DNA of 64,000 nt from Perkinsus olseni (lineage: Eukaryota > Perkinsozoa > Perkinsida > Perkinsidae): contig JABANP010000149.1 in NCBI GenBank assembly GCA_013115135.1, forward strand, positions 42,951-106,950. The letters run 5' to 3'. Position 1 is the stretch's first letter. Every line of letters begins with the position of its first letter. The translations under genes were made by a program, and so were the position numbers. Positions 13,501-24,328 of the stretch are shown one piece after another. The notes under the pieces were generated by a model. That model saw nothing but the letters and a program-made list of their open reading frames with translations, searched no databases and had not been told where the DNA came from.

Positions 13501-14250
13501 ATGAGATCAGCACTCATCCTTCTGTCTACTCGATCGGCGGCCCTCTGCGGTGGGGCAAGTCTCTACTGTGGTCCAGTAGACCCCCACCTTGCAAGGATTG
13601 GTGACTCGAGTGTAACTCCACGGGTTTTGTGTCGCGCGAAGGGCTCCTTGGTGCCCGCTCTCGACCTTGCACGACAGCCGGGGTCATCAACGAACAGCTT
13701 GTTCCTTCACAGCTCGACAAGAGATGGTCAGAGGGTGATCGGGAAGACGACGACCTGCTCCTACCGATCTGACGCTCGACACTTCGTCACGACCGACTCT
13801 AGCTGTGATCCATTAGGGCTGTCCAACAAGTTCACAATGCCTGCGAAGGGACGGATCTACTTCTCTGACTTGCCATACACCCTGCGGGAAGTTGTGCCCT
13901 ATCCGCACAGCGTTCTCTGCAAAATCATTCCGGGCTCCACCGTTTTCGCCAGCGATGAGCCCTTCTGGAGGGTGGCTAAGGGTGATGATAATAGCGACTG
14001 CCGCTTCCACGTGCAGAGGTCGAGGACGACCTTTTCTGAGATGGCCGTGAACGCTTCGTCTTCGGACCATTTATTGCGCTTCCACGACCCGGTCCTCGGC
14101 GTGGCCTATGGTTTTATGACGGATATGAGAGTCGGTGACGAGTCGGAAATTGTGTTGTTGACGATGGAGGTGAATAAGGATGGCAAGATGCAATTTGCTG
14201 TGCTTCGGATGGATAAGGACGAAGAGAACGATGACTGGGTTCGCTTGTGA
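13501..14250 (+). CDS. predicted secreted protein, local family member C (tentative)
   Basis: About 249 residues if it starts at the ATG at 13501, which gives a hydrophobic leader (MRSALILLSTRSAALCGG). The open frame extends further 5' without a better start. The body is beta-rich in appearance (GRIYFSDLPYTL, LGVAYGFMTDMRVGDESEIVLL). It is the third same-strand gene of similar size in 4 kb. Its similarity to the other two is weak and limited to the FG/YG...V-L-L arrangement near the end. No family recognised. Confidence 0.5.
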   Translation: MRSALILLSTRSAALCGGASLYCGPVDPHLARIGDSSVTPRVLCRAKGSLVPALDLARQPGSSTNSLFLHSSTRDGQRVIGKTTTCSYRSDARHFVTTDSSCDPLGLSNKFTMPAKGRIYFSDLPYTLREVVPYPHSVLCKIIPGSTVFASDEPFWRVAKGDDNSDCRFHVQRSRTTFSEMAVNASSSDHLLRFHDPVLGVAYGFMTDMRVGDESEIVLLTMEVNKDGKMQFAVLRMDKDEENDDWVRL

Positions 14251-14645
14251 GTGGAAACTCTCACCCTGTCATCCGGATGTGATATTGTTCGGTTCAGGAG
14301 CTCTGACGACTCTTACGAGGAAGAACCCGGACAGGCCTCCAACCTCGAGAAGAGGTGATGTTGAAGAGGTTCCTCAACGGTCTTGTCAGCTGCTTCCGTT
14401 ACTGCAGGTCGACTGGCCCATTCCGCCATGAAAATTAAGAACTGGTGGAACCGACCACGGCGGTAGGCGGACTCGGAACTGACCGATAACAGCACTCGAG
14501 AGATGTTCATGGCTTTGTTGATGCCTTACATATTTACTGTTGATGTATGTTACATCTACAGCGTTGTGTTAGTCTGACAGACTACTACGGGCCCATTCAA
14601 TCTATCCACCCGGGTTCAATCCCTGGTTCAGTCGTTATTCAGGGT
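14251..14645. other. intergenic, no gene seen
   Basis: Between two plus-strand genes. It holds a B-box-like run near 14616 but no foldable tRNA. Confidence 0.4.
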
Positions 14646-16181
14646 ATGTCCGCCAGCGAGGAGCCTCCTGTCCACCGAGAGGCCTCACAAAGGCTACGAG
14701 GGTCCGCTCCCGAGATTCTCATCAGCCACATTGACCGAGACGACGTCGGTGATGTGTCGGACTACTTCCGAAAGCACAACCTCGAGAACCTCCTCACCGA
14801 CCTCCTGTGCCGCATCGGCGAGGAGCTCCCCGATGACCCTGCGGAATTTATGTGCTCCTACATTCGGCGACAGATCCCGAGCAACAAGGCCGCCGCTGCT
14901 GCTGTTGATCGCCGAAGGTTCACGGTCGGTGGCCAGATGACGTCAACGAGGTCGATAGCGCTGCACAGGGTGTCGCAGCAACTTGAAAAGGAGAATCTTT
15001 CCATCCACAGCTTCGTGCAGGGATGGATCGATCGACCGGAGCTCCTGTCTACCTCTCGAAGGCCCAGCCAGACTAGGAGTGAAGGAACCCCTCACAAGGA
15101 CCGCCATAGTGTTACCACTCCTTCGTTGAAGGCTGAGACCATAGAGTTGTTCCGAGACTGGCATAGGGGCGAACGTGAGAGTCAAGCGTCGTTGGAACAA
15201 CTTCTATCTTGGGAACTGGATGTGCTTGCTGTCGACGAGGAGACTCTTGCCCTCCGCGCGCTGTCAAGTTTTGGATCTATGGGGCTTCTTTAACCGGGAC
15301 GACCCTTCCGTCGGGGTGGCCTGCAGTGGACATTAGTCGAATGCAAGGTTTCCTATCAGACCTTTACCACCACTACCATTCTTCTAATCCGTACCATAAC
15401 TTCAAGCATGCATTCAGTGTGATGTCGGCGGTTGGGAATCTTCTGCGTCTCTGCGGTGCGGATGAGTTCTGTTCGGCTGTGGAACAGCTAGCCCTTCTGG
15501 TTGCGTCCCTAGCCCATGACGTTGGTCACAGCGGCCTTAACAACGACTACTACGTGAAGAAGAAGCACGCCTTAGCCATCCGGTATAACGATCAAGCAGT
15601 GTTAGAGAGCATGCACAGCTCGTTGGCTTTCGAGTTGATTCTGAAAGAAAAAAATAATTTCCTGGTGGATTGGGATGAGGAAGCTTTTGCCGAGTTCAGA
15701 AAGACCGCCATAGCGGCTATCCTGGCCACTGACATGAAGGTCCACTTTGACCTCACCACGCAGATGCAGGATCTTAGGTCGACGCCTGAGGTTGACACAT
15801 CATGTCCGGATACTAAGATACTCGTGCATAAGTGCCTGGTCCACGCCGCCGATATCAGCAACCCTGTTTTGCCTACGAGTATGTATGAAGCTTGGGCTCA
15901 GCGAGTTGCTACTGAGTTCTACCGGCAATCGCAACGGGAGAAGTCCGAGGGCCTCCCTACGGCTCCATTTATGGACAGCTCTCCCCGACGACCGGGCCGA
16001 GTTTGCTGTCCTTCAGCTGGGTTTCATGAACTTCGTGGTGGCGCCGTTGTGGAACGCCATGGTGGATATGTGGCCGCAGCTGGAGCCCCGAAGAAAGCAG
16101 CTAGCTGTCAACGTAGAGTACTTTAAGAAGCTGCAAAGCTGTGCGGAGAAGAAAGATACCGAAGAAGGTTCACCTGAATGA
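14646..16181 (+). CDS. 3',5'-cyclic-nucleotide phosphodiesterase with docking-type N-terminus; three +1 shifts
   Basis: Class I PDE: hydrolyses cAMP and/or cGMP to 5'-nucleotides; specificity cannot be read here. The N-terminal part (about 14780-14880) has LENLLTDLLCRI...PDDPAEFMCSYI, resembling the RIIalpha/Dpy-30 dimerisation-docking fold. The catalytic part shows the metal-binding signature in order: YHNFKHA, HDVGHSG, YNDQAVLE, ATDMKVHF, HAADISNP, then EFYRQSQREKSEGLP and the C-terminal FVVAPLWNAM. The reading frame must skip one base three times: at GGGG 15281-15284, GGGG 15313-15316 and CCCC 15983-15986. With the skips the conserved sequence is continuous (NRDDPSVG-WPAVDIS; FMDSSPDDRAEF). 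This could be assembly error in homopolymers, pseudogene decay or true frameshifting. I start at MSASEEPP; an upstream in-frame ATG exists at 14547. Confidence 0.8.
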
Positions 16182-16610
16182 TGCCGGGTTGGACCTAAGA
16201 TATTCCAGATTCTCATATTTAACGTATTTTAATTCTGTACCATTCCATTCTCAACTCCCAATTGCAAATTGTGATAATAATACGTAGTGAGTCGAGCATT
16301 GAGGGTCTGTCACGTCTTCTGCACAGCACCGCTGCCGCGTTGTGTAGGTCAATCGGTTGTTTGCCTTTCGACCGATAAGTACTCGAAGCCATCTCGTGGT
16401 TTGTCTTGCGGAGCGACATGTGCCTACCGTTGTCATGACGTTCAGTGATAACGCTGAAACGCTGTGGTCGCCCTGAGTGACGGTGGTTATGTCAACTGAC
16501 TCGGCCTCTCCGCAGCGGGTGCCATGCTCTCCTCTAGGATGCTCGGGCTGATTCAATGCTCATCCCATCACTTACACTAAGGCATGGCCCTCTTCAGCTT
16601 CTCTCTTCGC

Positions 16611-17538
16611 CATGCCTGCCGGTGGACGGGTGGGAAAACCCGACGACACCTTCGAGAGCTTCTTTGAGTGAGTTGTCGGTCAATCGGGTTTGGTCGACAC
16701 GTGCGCTTCTCGTTAATCATCGGAGGTACGATAGTGTGAGAGGTTCGACGGAAAATTCTTCGGGCTCGCCTGTCGTCCGAGAGGGCCTCGCCGGGGATCG
16801 AACCCACGACCTATTGGATGGCGTATTGGAGCGGACCAGCAAGGTCACTGGATGCTTCTGCCTCGAGGAGTTCCGATTTGTGCAGACTACGGTAGGGAGA
16901 CCGGCATTGGAAGTTGGCGAAGTTGTGGTAGGTTAAACACGCCAGTTTATGGATAGCAGTCCAGGGCCTTCTGGTTCTGCTGCTGCTCCTTCTGTATGCA
17001 TACACGCTGGAGCCACATATTAAACAGGTGAGAGACTCAGCGGCTTCCGGGCTGGTACGCATGGCACCCGTCGCGCGGCAGCATAATTCAAGCTCTCAGT
17101 AGCTGCAGTCATCGACTAACGGCCCCCTTTTCCAGCACAATCTTTGAACTACATGGTCTTTGAGATGTTACGGAGTTTGGAACCGCTTTACAAGGTCTCT
17201 CGTACAGGTTCAATCAACCTTAGAGAAGTATTGCAGTGATGGTCACAAGTGGTCGGAGAACGCCGTATGTTTGGGTCCCAGCTGGAAGGAAACTCTCTCC
17301 GCTACCTTGTTGATGCACGGCCAGTGTACTTCCAGACCAGTACTCCTCACAGTCACCACTCCCTGTTCCAGCCCGAGAACAGTCTACCCAGGATTGGGTC
17401 ATCACCCATGACGAAGTGCTGGAGTTCGATGTAGCCAGCAGCCCACCTACCATCCTCCTTGGTAATAGATCTATCGAAATCCATCGCCGTGGCCTTTGCT
17501 GTGCCGAGCAAAACCAAAGCGTTGCCATTCGAGTATAA
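16611..17538 (+). CDS. single-pass membrane protein, spliced, unknown function
   Basis: Reconstructed from exon pieces joined by GT-AG introns. A first exon MPAGGRVGKPDDTFESFF ends at a GTGAGT donor. An exon near 16950-17030 holds a clear transmembrane helix (AVQGLLVLLLLLLYAYTLEP) followed by GTGAGA. Then come AQSLNYMVFEMLRSLEPLYK, an exon with STLEKYCSDGHKWSENAVC, and a last exon after a ttccag acceptor (QSTQDWVITHDEVLEFDV...) ending in TAA at 17538. Exact borders are approximate. The family is not recognised; a soluble domain after the helix looks globular. Confidence 0.5.
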
Positions 17539-19202
17539 TGGGGAGATAACGTCGGAGTTTCACCTGTGATGCGTGAAGTGCTGTTGTTCACTAGTGCTTT
17601 CTTTATCACGGGTGAACCTCCATCGAGTCAAAGGCATTGATCTTCGGTCATTCTGAGTCGTCTGCGGCCCAGTCTGGTGCAGTGGCGCAGAAAAACAATC
17701 TGCCCGGCCGCAGCGTCGCGCCGGAATTTGTTTCCCGTCTATTGTCTTAGTTTAGAGTTTCTCCAATCACGTGCTGGTGGATAGGCAAAATGCTCTCCGA
17801 TATCAGCATTGCTGACCGGAAGTCTTTCCTTCTTGTCCACGACCGCTTTGAAATGCAGGCGCTGTTGTCTTGCAGGTGTACGTCCACTAGGGAGGTGTAA
17901 GGGCGGTGTGAGATGGAGGCTCCTAATCTTCGATGAAGCTCGACAGTGAGTGGTCGAAGGCGGCGATACATCCACTGGATTGCGCCATCAGGTTTGAAGA
18001 GACTCATACCGGTGCGGGGTCTCAAAGCTTCGTGGTGAGCACTACGAGGGCAGCTGCTAGTAAATGGAAGGTCGAGTTCTCGCTCCTGAAGGGAGTTGAT
18101 CAGCTGGGAGAAAGCGAGATGTGTGAAATTGAGATGTAGAATGGGGACGCTACCGCGGCGATGGTCATTATCACCAACTACTGCCGTGGTCACCGGAGTT
18201 GCTAGGAGGGTTCGACAGGCCGAGGGCGGCCACTTCGGGTTCTGACCAGGAGCGCCTTAATGACAGAAGGGAATGCATAGGAGGATTGAGCTAATATCAT
18301 TCTCTGGTCTCGAGGGAGACCGAATGGACCCGCTTGCTATGGAATTGGCTGAACATGGACTCACATTCTAGTTGAGGTGGAATGTGAGCAGATGTCTGCC
18401 TCAGAGCTACCGACCAGTAGCCACTGGCTGATAAGTCAGGTGTAGAAATTTCTGTCCGACTAGGTTCTCTCTTCGTCGAGACTTCACGCGTAATTATGAG
18501 CTGACACGACGCAGCTGGTGCTCTCCCTGGCTTGAGGATCTCAGGCATCAGATAACACCTGTGGATTTATCCTTTTTCATAGGAAATTTTGCTCAACTGG
18601 CGCCATTTTTCGCTTCAGTTTCGCGGTGGATAATCAGCAGCCACACCTTCCCCGTATACACGACAAGTTCGCTGGCTCCAATGGCCAATGCGAATTCGCG
18701 GGGTATTACCGGTAAAAGTCTCGCATTCAGTTGAGTGCCTTCCGTCAGGACGTGGCTGCGGCTAGCTGACAGGCACGATCTCGGCTGGGCACACTTTGCA
18801 GTTACCGGAATCAACAACTTACTATGGCTCAGTAGTCGGACCGTCGTGGGATGGGAACACGTTGTGGTCGTGAATGATGCATAAAAAGTTGATCAGTATG
18901 CGAAAATGTGAAATCAGATAGGGCTGTTACAACCTTGGCATATTACCGCATAACCCTCAATTCATACCAGCACACCCCTAGTGGATGTTGGCCACGATGT
19001 CTATTCGATAACGATCTCGTCTAGGTGCCCTACTGGTAGGGGCAGTCTCCTATCTTGTCTATACTCGAGGCGTGAGTAATACACTCGCCAAGGTAGACTA
19101 TTTCTCGGCAGCAGTATTGGTGAAGTCATTCATTATTGACATCAGCATGCAAGTGGGTCTCCCGTGGGCTTTTTCCCTGTCCACTGTGGCTGCCCTCCTC
19201 TA

Positions 19203-20180
19203 GATGCTTCTCGTTTCCTATATATACTACTGGTACGGTCGGAATGGCCTCCAGTGTCAAATGTGTCTCTTCCACCCGACTCATTGTGAGAACTTTGATG
19301 CTGACCCCATGCATGGCACGCTGAGGTGAGGTCGAAATGGGTCGGTGCCTGACGAGACTAACCGGCATGTCCGTTCACTGTCGGACTGGAAAAGCCGTTC
19401 TGCTCACGCTGGAGTCTCCATGGGATAGTCTTGACGTTTGTCCGAGACTTCGCCCGGCTACTGCTGCTTTCGTTGCGGCTTCCGAATCGTGCTGGTGAAA
19501 CTGATGGGACTACTGAGAAGTGTGGTATGAAAAGGTTCAAATTGGGCAGAAGAATTCTTACAAAAATAAAACTGAAGAAATTCTAGAAGAAATTAATAAC
19601 CGATTGTCGCCATCAGATACATCATCATAGTGGTGACAGTATCGGCCCTCATGCCCCAACTCCTTATCCGTCAGAAGGCATTCAATCGTAACGCTCGCTA
19701 CGTCGGAGCGGATGATGAGCTGGACCATCACTGCATGGGAGGCTTCACGAGGATCGGCCTGGCCAGCCTTCTACTCCTTGCCTTTCACTACGGGTAAACC
19801 CAACCAGTTGGTGTGTGTGGGTTCATAGTCCAGTGTCGGTACCGGGTCATTTGGACCTTCACCGATATGCTCCACAACAGAATCCACTTGACTTCTCCCG
19901 TGCAGGGTTCTCCATCGAAATTTTTCGTATCTTACCTATTCATGATGAAACGATACTTAGAGAGCCCTTCAATGATGATGACCAGCATAGGACAGTTGCA
20001 AGCAAAACAAAGACCAGATTTCTAAAAGTGTGAGTTGCGAATTTTATGGTACGTGTTCTTGACAGGTTTTTTGATCCTCGGACCGTTGATTTTCATACGA
20101 GGCAGCGGAGTGACCGGTGGTCTCTACATGCTGCTCGCTATTCCTGTACGATGGTGGCGAGGCCCGACATGCATCGACTA
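19203..20180 (+). CDS. multi-pass membrane protein, spliced, unknown function
   Basis: A chain of plus-strand exons. One starts after ctcctctag at 19203 (MLLVSYIYYWYGRNGLQCQM) and ends at GTGAGG. The next ends at ESCW before GTGAAA. A third has two hydrophobic helices (RYIIIVVTVSALMPQLL and FTRIGLASLLLLAFHYG) before GTAAAC. A fourth (IEIFRILPIHDETILREPF) follows a cgtgcag acceptor, and a last hydrophobic exon (FLILGPLIFIRGSG) ends in TAG at 20180. The sequence DHHC appears in the third exon, but the surrounding cysteines of a palmitoyltransferase domain are missing. Upstream exons may exist before 19203. Confidence 0.45.
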
Positions 20181-20369
20181 GCGCTGCGGACTCAGGTTGT
20201 TTGCGGCTGGTCCTTGTTGTTGTGCATCCCAACACTGGCGATTTGCGACGATATCGACGACTACGATTATGCTCCGGTATTTTCTGACGCGGCTCCGTTC
20301 CCTGCTGTGACAACACGTTGTGGTCGTTGCAGTAGCGTAAAACAACAAGAGTTGATTCTACAACAATGA
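20169..20369 (+). CDS. small predicted secreted acidic protein
   Basis: 66 codons from an ATG at 20169: a leader (LALRTQVVCGWSLLLCIPTL) followed by an acidic stretch DDIDDYDY and a CGRC motif. It overlaps the last codons of the membrane-protein model in another frame, so only one of the two models may be right at this spot. No family recognised. Confidence 0.3.
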   Translation: MHRLALRTQVVCGWSLLLCIPTLAICDDIDDYDYAPVFSDAAPFPAVTTRCGRCSSVKQQELILQQ

Positions 20370-20849
20370 GAGTTGGTCTGCTGAGGAATCAGCGCGTCGT
20401 GATATCGTATTCTGGAACGCACTTCTGTACCCACTGTATCTTGGGGTTACCATTCTCACTATCTTCTGAAGTCTGCAAACCATAATAATTTAGTGTAGTA
20501 GAGTTCGCAATTATCCTAGCCCTAGGCTGAGCTACAGGGACCGAGCGATCGTCACAATAGCAGAAGTGTCCCTAAGAACAGCAGTCGAGCAATGTTCCCG
20601 CAGAGAATAGAGCCTAACAGCCTTTGCACAGTCCGATTGTCTTCGAAGCGTGGCGGATGACTCGTTTCGAGTCCTCAGATTCTCATCAACCATAACGTTG
20701 CCTACGATCGCCATTCCTTGCGCTATGTACCATGATCATTCCTGTTCACGCCTTTCCGGCTATTTACGCGGCCTCGTTGTTAATACTAAGTTGATGGTTG
20801 ATCCGATACGGAAGCTTTTCTGATGACCTTGCCTCACACACCGCTGCAT

Positions 20850-21711
20850 TCGCTTCCTCGCCTAACGCAGCTGCCGCCTTCACATCGCCCCCCTGACAGA
20901 TCTCCTGCGGAAATCTTCGCTGGTCTCCCTGCTAAGACTAGGAATGTCCTTCTTGGCTTCGATATTGACACTCCGTAAGGGTTGCTGTAGGGTGGTGGGT
21001 CGAATGGTCAGTAGGTAGGTGTTCACAATTTCGGCGCTTCGTCTGTTTTCCCGCTTTTTCCGACTCTCATTCTCGGGTACGACGTTGGTGAAAAGCCTGC
21101 GTGCTCTCTCGCCTTTAAAGCGCAGTAGCATTGGCTAACTTTCTGATGCGCCCGTTATGGTATCTTCAAGTCTCAAATTCAGCCAGGATCAACCTCGGAT
21201 ACTCCCATCGTCCCAAGTCGTCGCATCGATAACACCACCATACTTCTCAGTGATGTTTTTCAGGATGAGCAACGACTACTGGGCGCTGCCCGTGGTATCC
21301 AAATCCTTGCGAGGCATTCCCGGCATTCATGGGGTCTACTCTGATCACATCAGCGGCCGACCACTGTTCAGCACCGATGACCAGGTCGTGACAGTAGCCC
21401 GTATCCATGGTTAGCCCGTGGTCCAAATAAGTGGATATGATACGGATCGTATCTTACGATCACTTTGCTCACCTCATTCGACGGAATTGAGCTTCAGAGC
21501 AGCCCCATCCGTCCCAGTTAAATCCCGAACCACTGTTGGCATGCTCGTGCTCGTTCGAGACAGCTTCTGTCAGGTCGTTGGGAATGGAGACTGTGCCGGC
21601 CTTCTGCAGTTCGTGAAGCCCATATCTTCAAAGAGCGTGGTTCTCATGAGGAACTCCCACAATCCTGACACCATCGACGTCATCACACCCCACAGAAGCG
21701 ATGGGTTCTGA
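20850..21711 (+). CDS. hypothetical spliced gene
   Basis: Exon-like plus-strand pieces. PPDRSPAEIFAGLPAKTRNV ends at a GTAAGG donor (about 20982). A short exon PTLILGYDVGEKPACSLAF is followed by an intron with a GCTAAC branch-like site. Then come SNDYWALPVVSKSLRGIPG... (about 21265-21380) and a last open part ending GMLVLVRDSFCQVVGNGD...ITPHRSDGF with TGA near 21711. No domain recognised, and joins are tentative. Confidence 0.35.
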
Positions 21712-22798
21712 CCAACGATGCCAAATGTGGAAGTGCTGTTGACCTCTCCGGCGAGCCCGTGAGAATCCGAGCAAAAGTCTGACCGCCCTCTTCTTTGCTA
21801 TCCTGTTTCGTTCATAGCGTGCTTTTTTACGAACCTCGTCCTTGCCATTATTATCGGCGTGTCCTCGACAGTCGTTGTTGTTGCTGCAGAAAGCCTTGAA
21901 AGTGGATATGCGTGTTGGAGCACCGTCGCCTGGGCATAAGGCAAGCATCGACCACATGCTGGAGTATGCTGTCTATGGCCCTCACTGGATCGGAAAGTCA
22001 GTCGGATCATCGTTTCACGCGTCGCGATTATGCGGAGAGCTAACAGTCCATCCTTCCCCATTGATTCAAGTATAGAAAATTGACACTAACCAACCCTAAA
22101 AAATCTGGGATACACGGGCCACTCAAGGGTTTTGTCCTTCCAGAGTTCCACCTTACAGCGATACCCCAGCGAGCGAACGCACAAGCCCGAGGGCGTTGTC
22201 CATCGTGGCTGATGAGAAATTGAAAATTGTCCGGTTCGATTAGGTGCCATCGCTTCTATTCTCTATCGCGCACACCGGATGGTGTATTCAGAATCGGACC
22301 CTGCTAGGTACCTCCCCCACGCTGGTCTGAAGGGGGGCGGCGAGGGTCTGTACTGTATACAGCCCTCGGCAGTGAAGTCCAACATGCACTGGGGAAGCCC
22401 TTCCACTATACCAGTCTTGTTAACGATGCTGGTTACCAGCCTGATAAGCATGAGATGTGGAAGTTCATGACCGTTGACCCACGCTGAGCGGGAGGTGTTT
22501 CTTGCTGCATCTTGTTGTGATAGTCTTTTCAAAACAGCGCTTCTGCCTCTTATACGGTGGAGCCCTTCGAATGGTTCCCCTCCCCGTCGGGATCTGTTCA
22601 CCCATCGAGTCCATAATTATGACACTGTTGATATCTTCACCCTCTCTCGCTAGAAAAACAAGATCGTAAAGTCTGTCTCGAAGTGGGTGAGCAAGCCTCA
22701 ATGAGACATCTCGAAGTAGCATAGGTTGGGATTTCGAAGATGATCATCTCATTCTTAGTGATACGACGGGCGCTCTATCAAGGAAAGTCGGGGAAGGG

Positions 22799-23839
22799 AT
22801 GGTATCAAAGCGTATCGCATCAGCGTTTAGTCTACGGCTAATGCCCGGTGGTCTCTCGAGAGGACAGCCTCACAGCCTGTCTTGCACAGCCCTGCCAAGC
22901 GCCGCTCTCTCCACTCCGTCCGGATATTCTAGTATGGTCAGTCGTGAACAGCGAAGGCTGATGAGGGACCGACAGCAGTTGAACGCCTCATCGGTTCTGT
23001 TGACGCAGTCGATAGACGATATCAAGAGGCTGCGAGACAAAGCCCGGCTTATCCGGAATCGTCGCTCATCGCAGCTGAGCACGCACTTCGAAGAAACTGG
23101 ATTCTCAGAACAGGGTCTATCCCCGCTGGGGACGCTCCAATCGCCCTGTGGCTGGCCAGACCGGGAGGCGTCATCGGTTCTGAGAAGACGTGTGCACACC
23201 GATTTGGATGCCTCTCTGCGGTCCCTGCCCGTCTGCTCGAGTGAAGTAGCCGCGGCTAGAAGGAAGGTCAGTCGGCGGCCGAGTAAGATGCTCATACGCA
23301 AGTCCTTCGTGGATGCCCCCGAAACTCCCATTAGAAGGGTACCGGACGGGTATGGAAGGCGAGTTCTAACATCGACCCCCTTGGATTTCGGGGATGTGTG
23401 GTACGGAGAGGAAACAGCCGAGCAAGCTCACGCTCCTGGCCGAGCTAACGTCTGCGATGAAGGGCCTCCACGTGCTGAGAGAATAGGCCTCGCAGAGGGC
23501 CTAAGACAGATCCGTGAGCTCCTTGAGCGTACAGAGCGGGCGATGGAGGAGCAAACTGGTCGGCGCCCTGTGGTGGAAGCTGCTGTGCAGACCGACGCCA
23601 ACGGCAATCTCGCTGAGGTCGGAGTTCAAGCAGATCTCGCTGGCGATGATGGTCTTGTATCGGTGATGAGGAAGCAGGATTATGAAGGAAAGGTGGAGGC
23701 GAGTGAGCCCAGTTCGTGCCCTGCCTCGACGAGAGCAACCAACTCAGCGTCGGTATCCTTAATCCACAGCGAGGCCGTGAGCCCCTTGGTGGAAGTAGAA
23801 CAGCCCTCCGATGGAAGCGCAAGTCAACCCATTTGGTGA
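22799..23839 (+). CDS. hypothetical coiled-coil protein
   Basis: An intronless 346-codon frame; an alternative start at 22934 (MVSREQRRLMRDRQQLNAS) gives 301 residues and begins directly with the first predicted helix. Basic, helical N-terminal part (DDIKRLRDKARLIRNRR), a disordered Ser/Arg middle, then a second helix (LRQIRELLERTERAMEEQ). Two short related motifs follow: AAVQTDANG and VGVQADLAG. The first resembles the TQT-type peptides bound by dynein light chain LC8; that link is inference. Composition supports a real gene; family unknown. Confidence 0.55.
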   Translation: MVSKRIASAFSLRLMPGGLSRGQPHSLSCTALPSAALSTPSGYSSMVSREQRRLMRDRQQLNASSVLLTQSIDDIKRLRDKARLIRNRRSSQLSTHFEETGFSEQGLSPLGTLQSPCGWPDREASSVLRRRVHTDLDASLRSLPVCSSEVAAARRKVSRRPSKMLIRKSFVDAPETPIRRVPDGYGRRVLTSTPLDFGDVWYGEETAEQAHAPGRANVCDEGPPRAERIGLAEGLRQIRELLERTERAMEEQTGRRPVVEAAVQTDANGNLAEVGVQADLAGDDGLVSVMRKQDYEGKVEASEPSSCPASTRATNSASVSLIHSEAVSPLVEVEQPSDGSASQPIW

Positions 23840-24328
23840 GAAAGCTGGGTCGACTGCTGATTGCTTCCGCGGCGTTTATGAACTACTGCTGAGTAACTGG
23901 CGAGGACGACGGCGCCGCTGATTGCTGGCAAGTGTCGATGCCGCGCAGTATGTGCAGCATCGGAGATTGTGGAGCGACGCCATCAAAGTGCATAGCATAG
24001 TTATGTATAGTTAGTGAAGCGTCACTTTAATCTTGCGTTACAGTAGTTACAAGTGATGGGGACTTACCTGCTAGCTAACGCTACAATCGAATTTCCGCGG
24101 AGGTGATGCGTTAGGGTGCCTGACCTGAACAATTCAGCGTCATCCACTACTGATTCGCCGTGTTCAAGCTTCATCGACTTTCGTGGTCCCGAAGGCTTGG
24201 TTAATGCGGCTCGCCACTTATCATTGTGCTCTGGCTATTGTGCTAGCATGGACTCGCTCAGGACGGGAGTAGAACGATCGGTGACTTTATCAATTGTTGA
24301 ACAGTCGACTGTTTCTTAGTCCCAAGGA

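Noticed and set aside
16790..16860. Possible tRNA on the minus strand (AGGTC followed by GTGGGTTCGATCCC)
   Set aside because: The T-arm is nearly right but no anticodon stem or acceptor pairing can be formed.
19690..19800. DHHC motif suggesting a palmitoyltransferase
   Set aside because: The flanking Cys/His pattern and the PW after DHHC are absent; chance match in a membrane protein.
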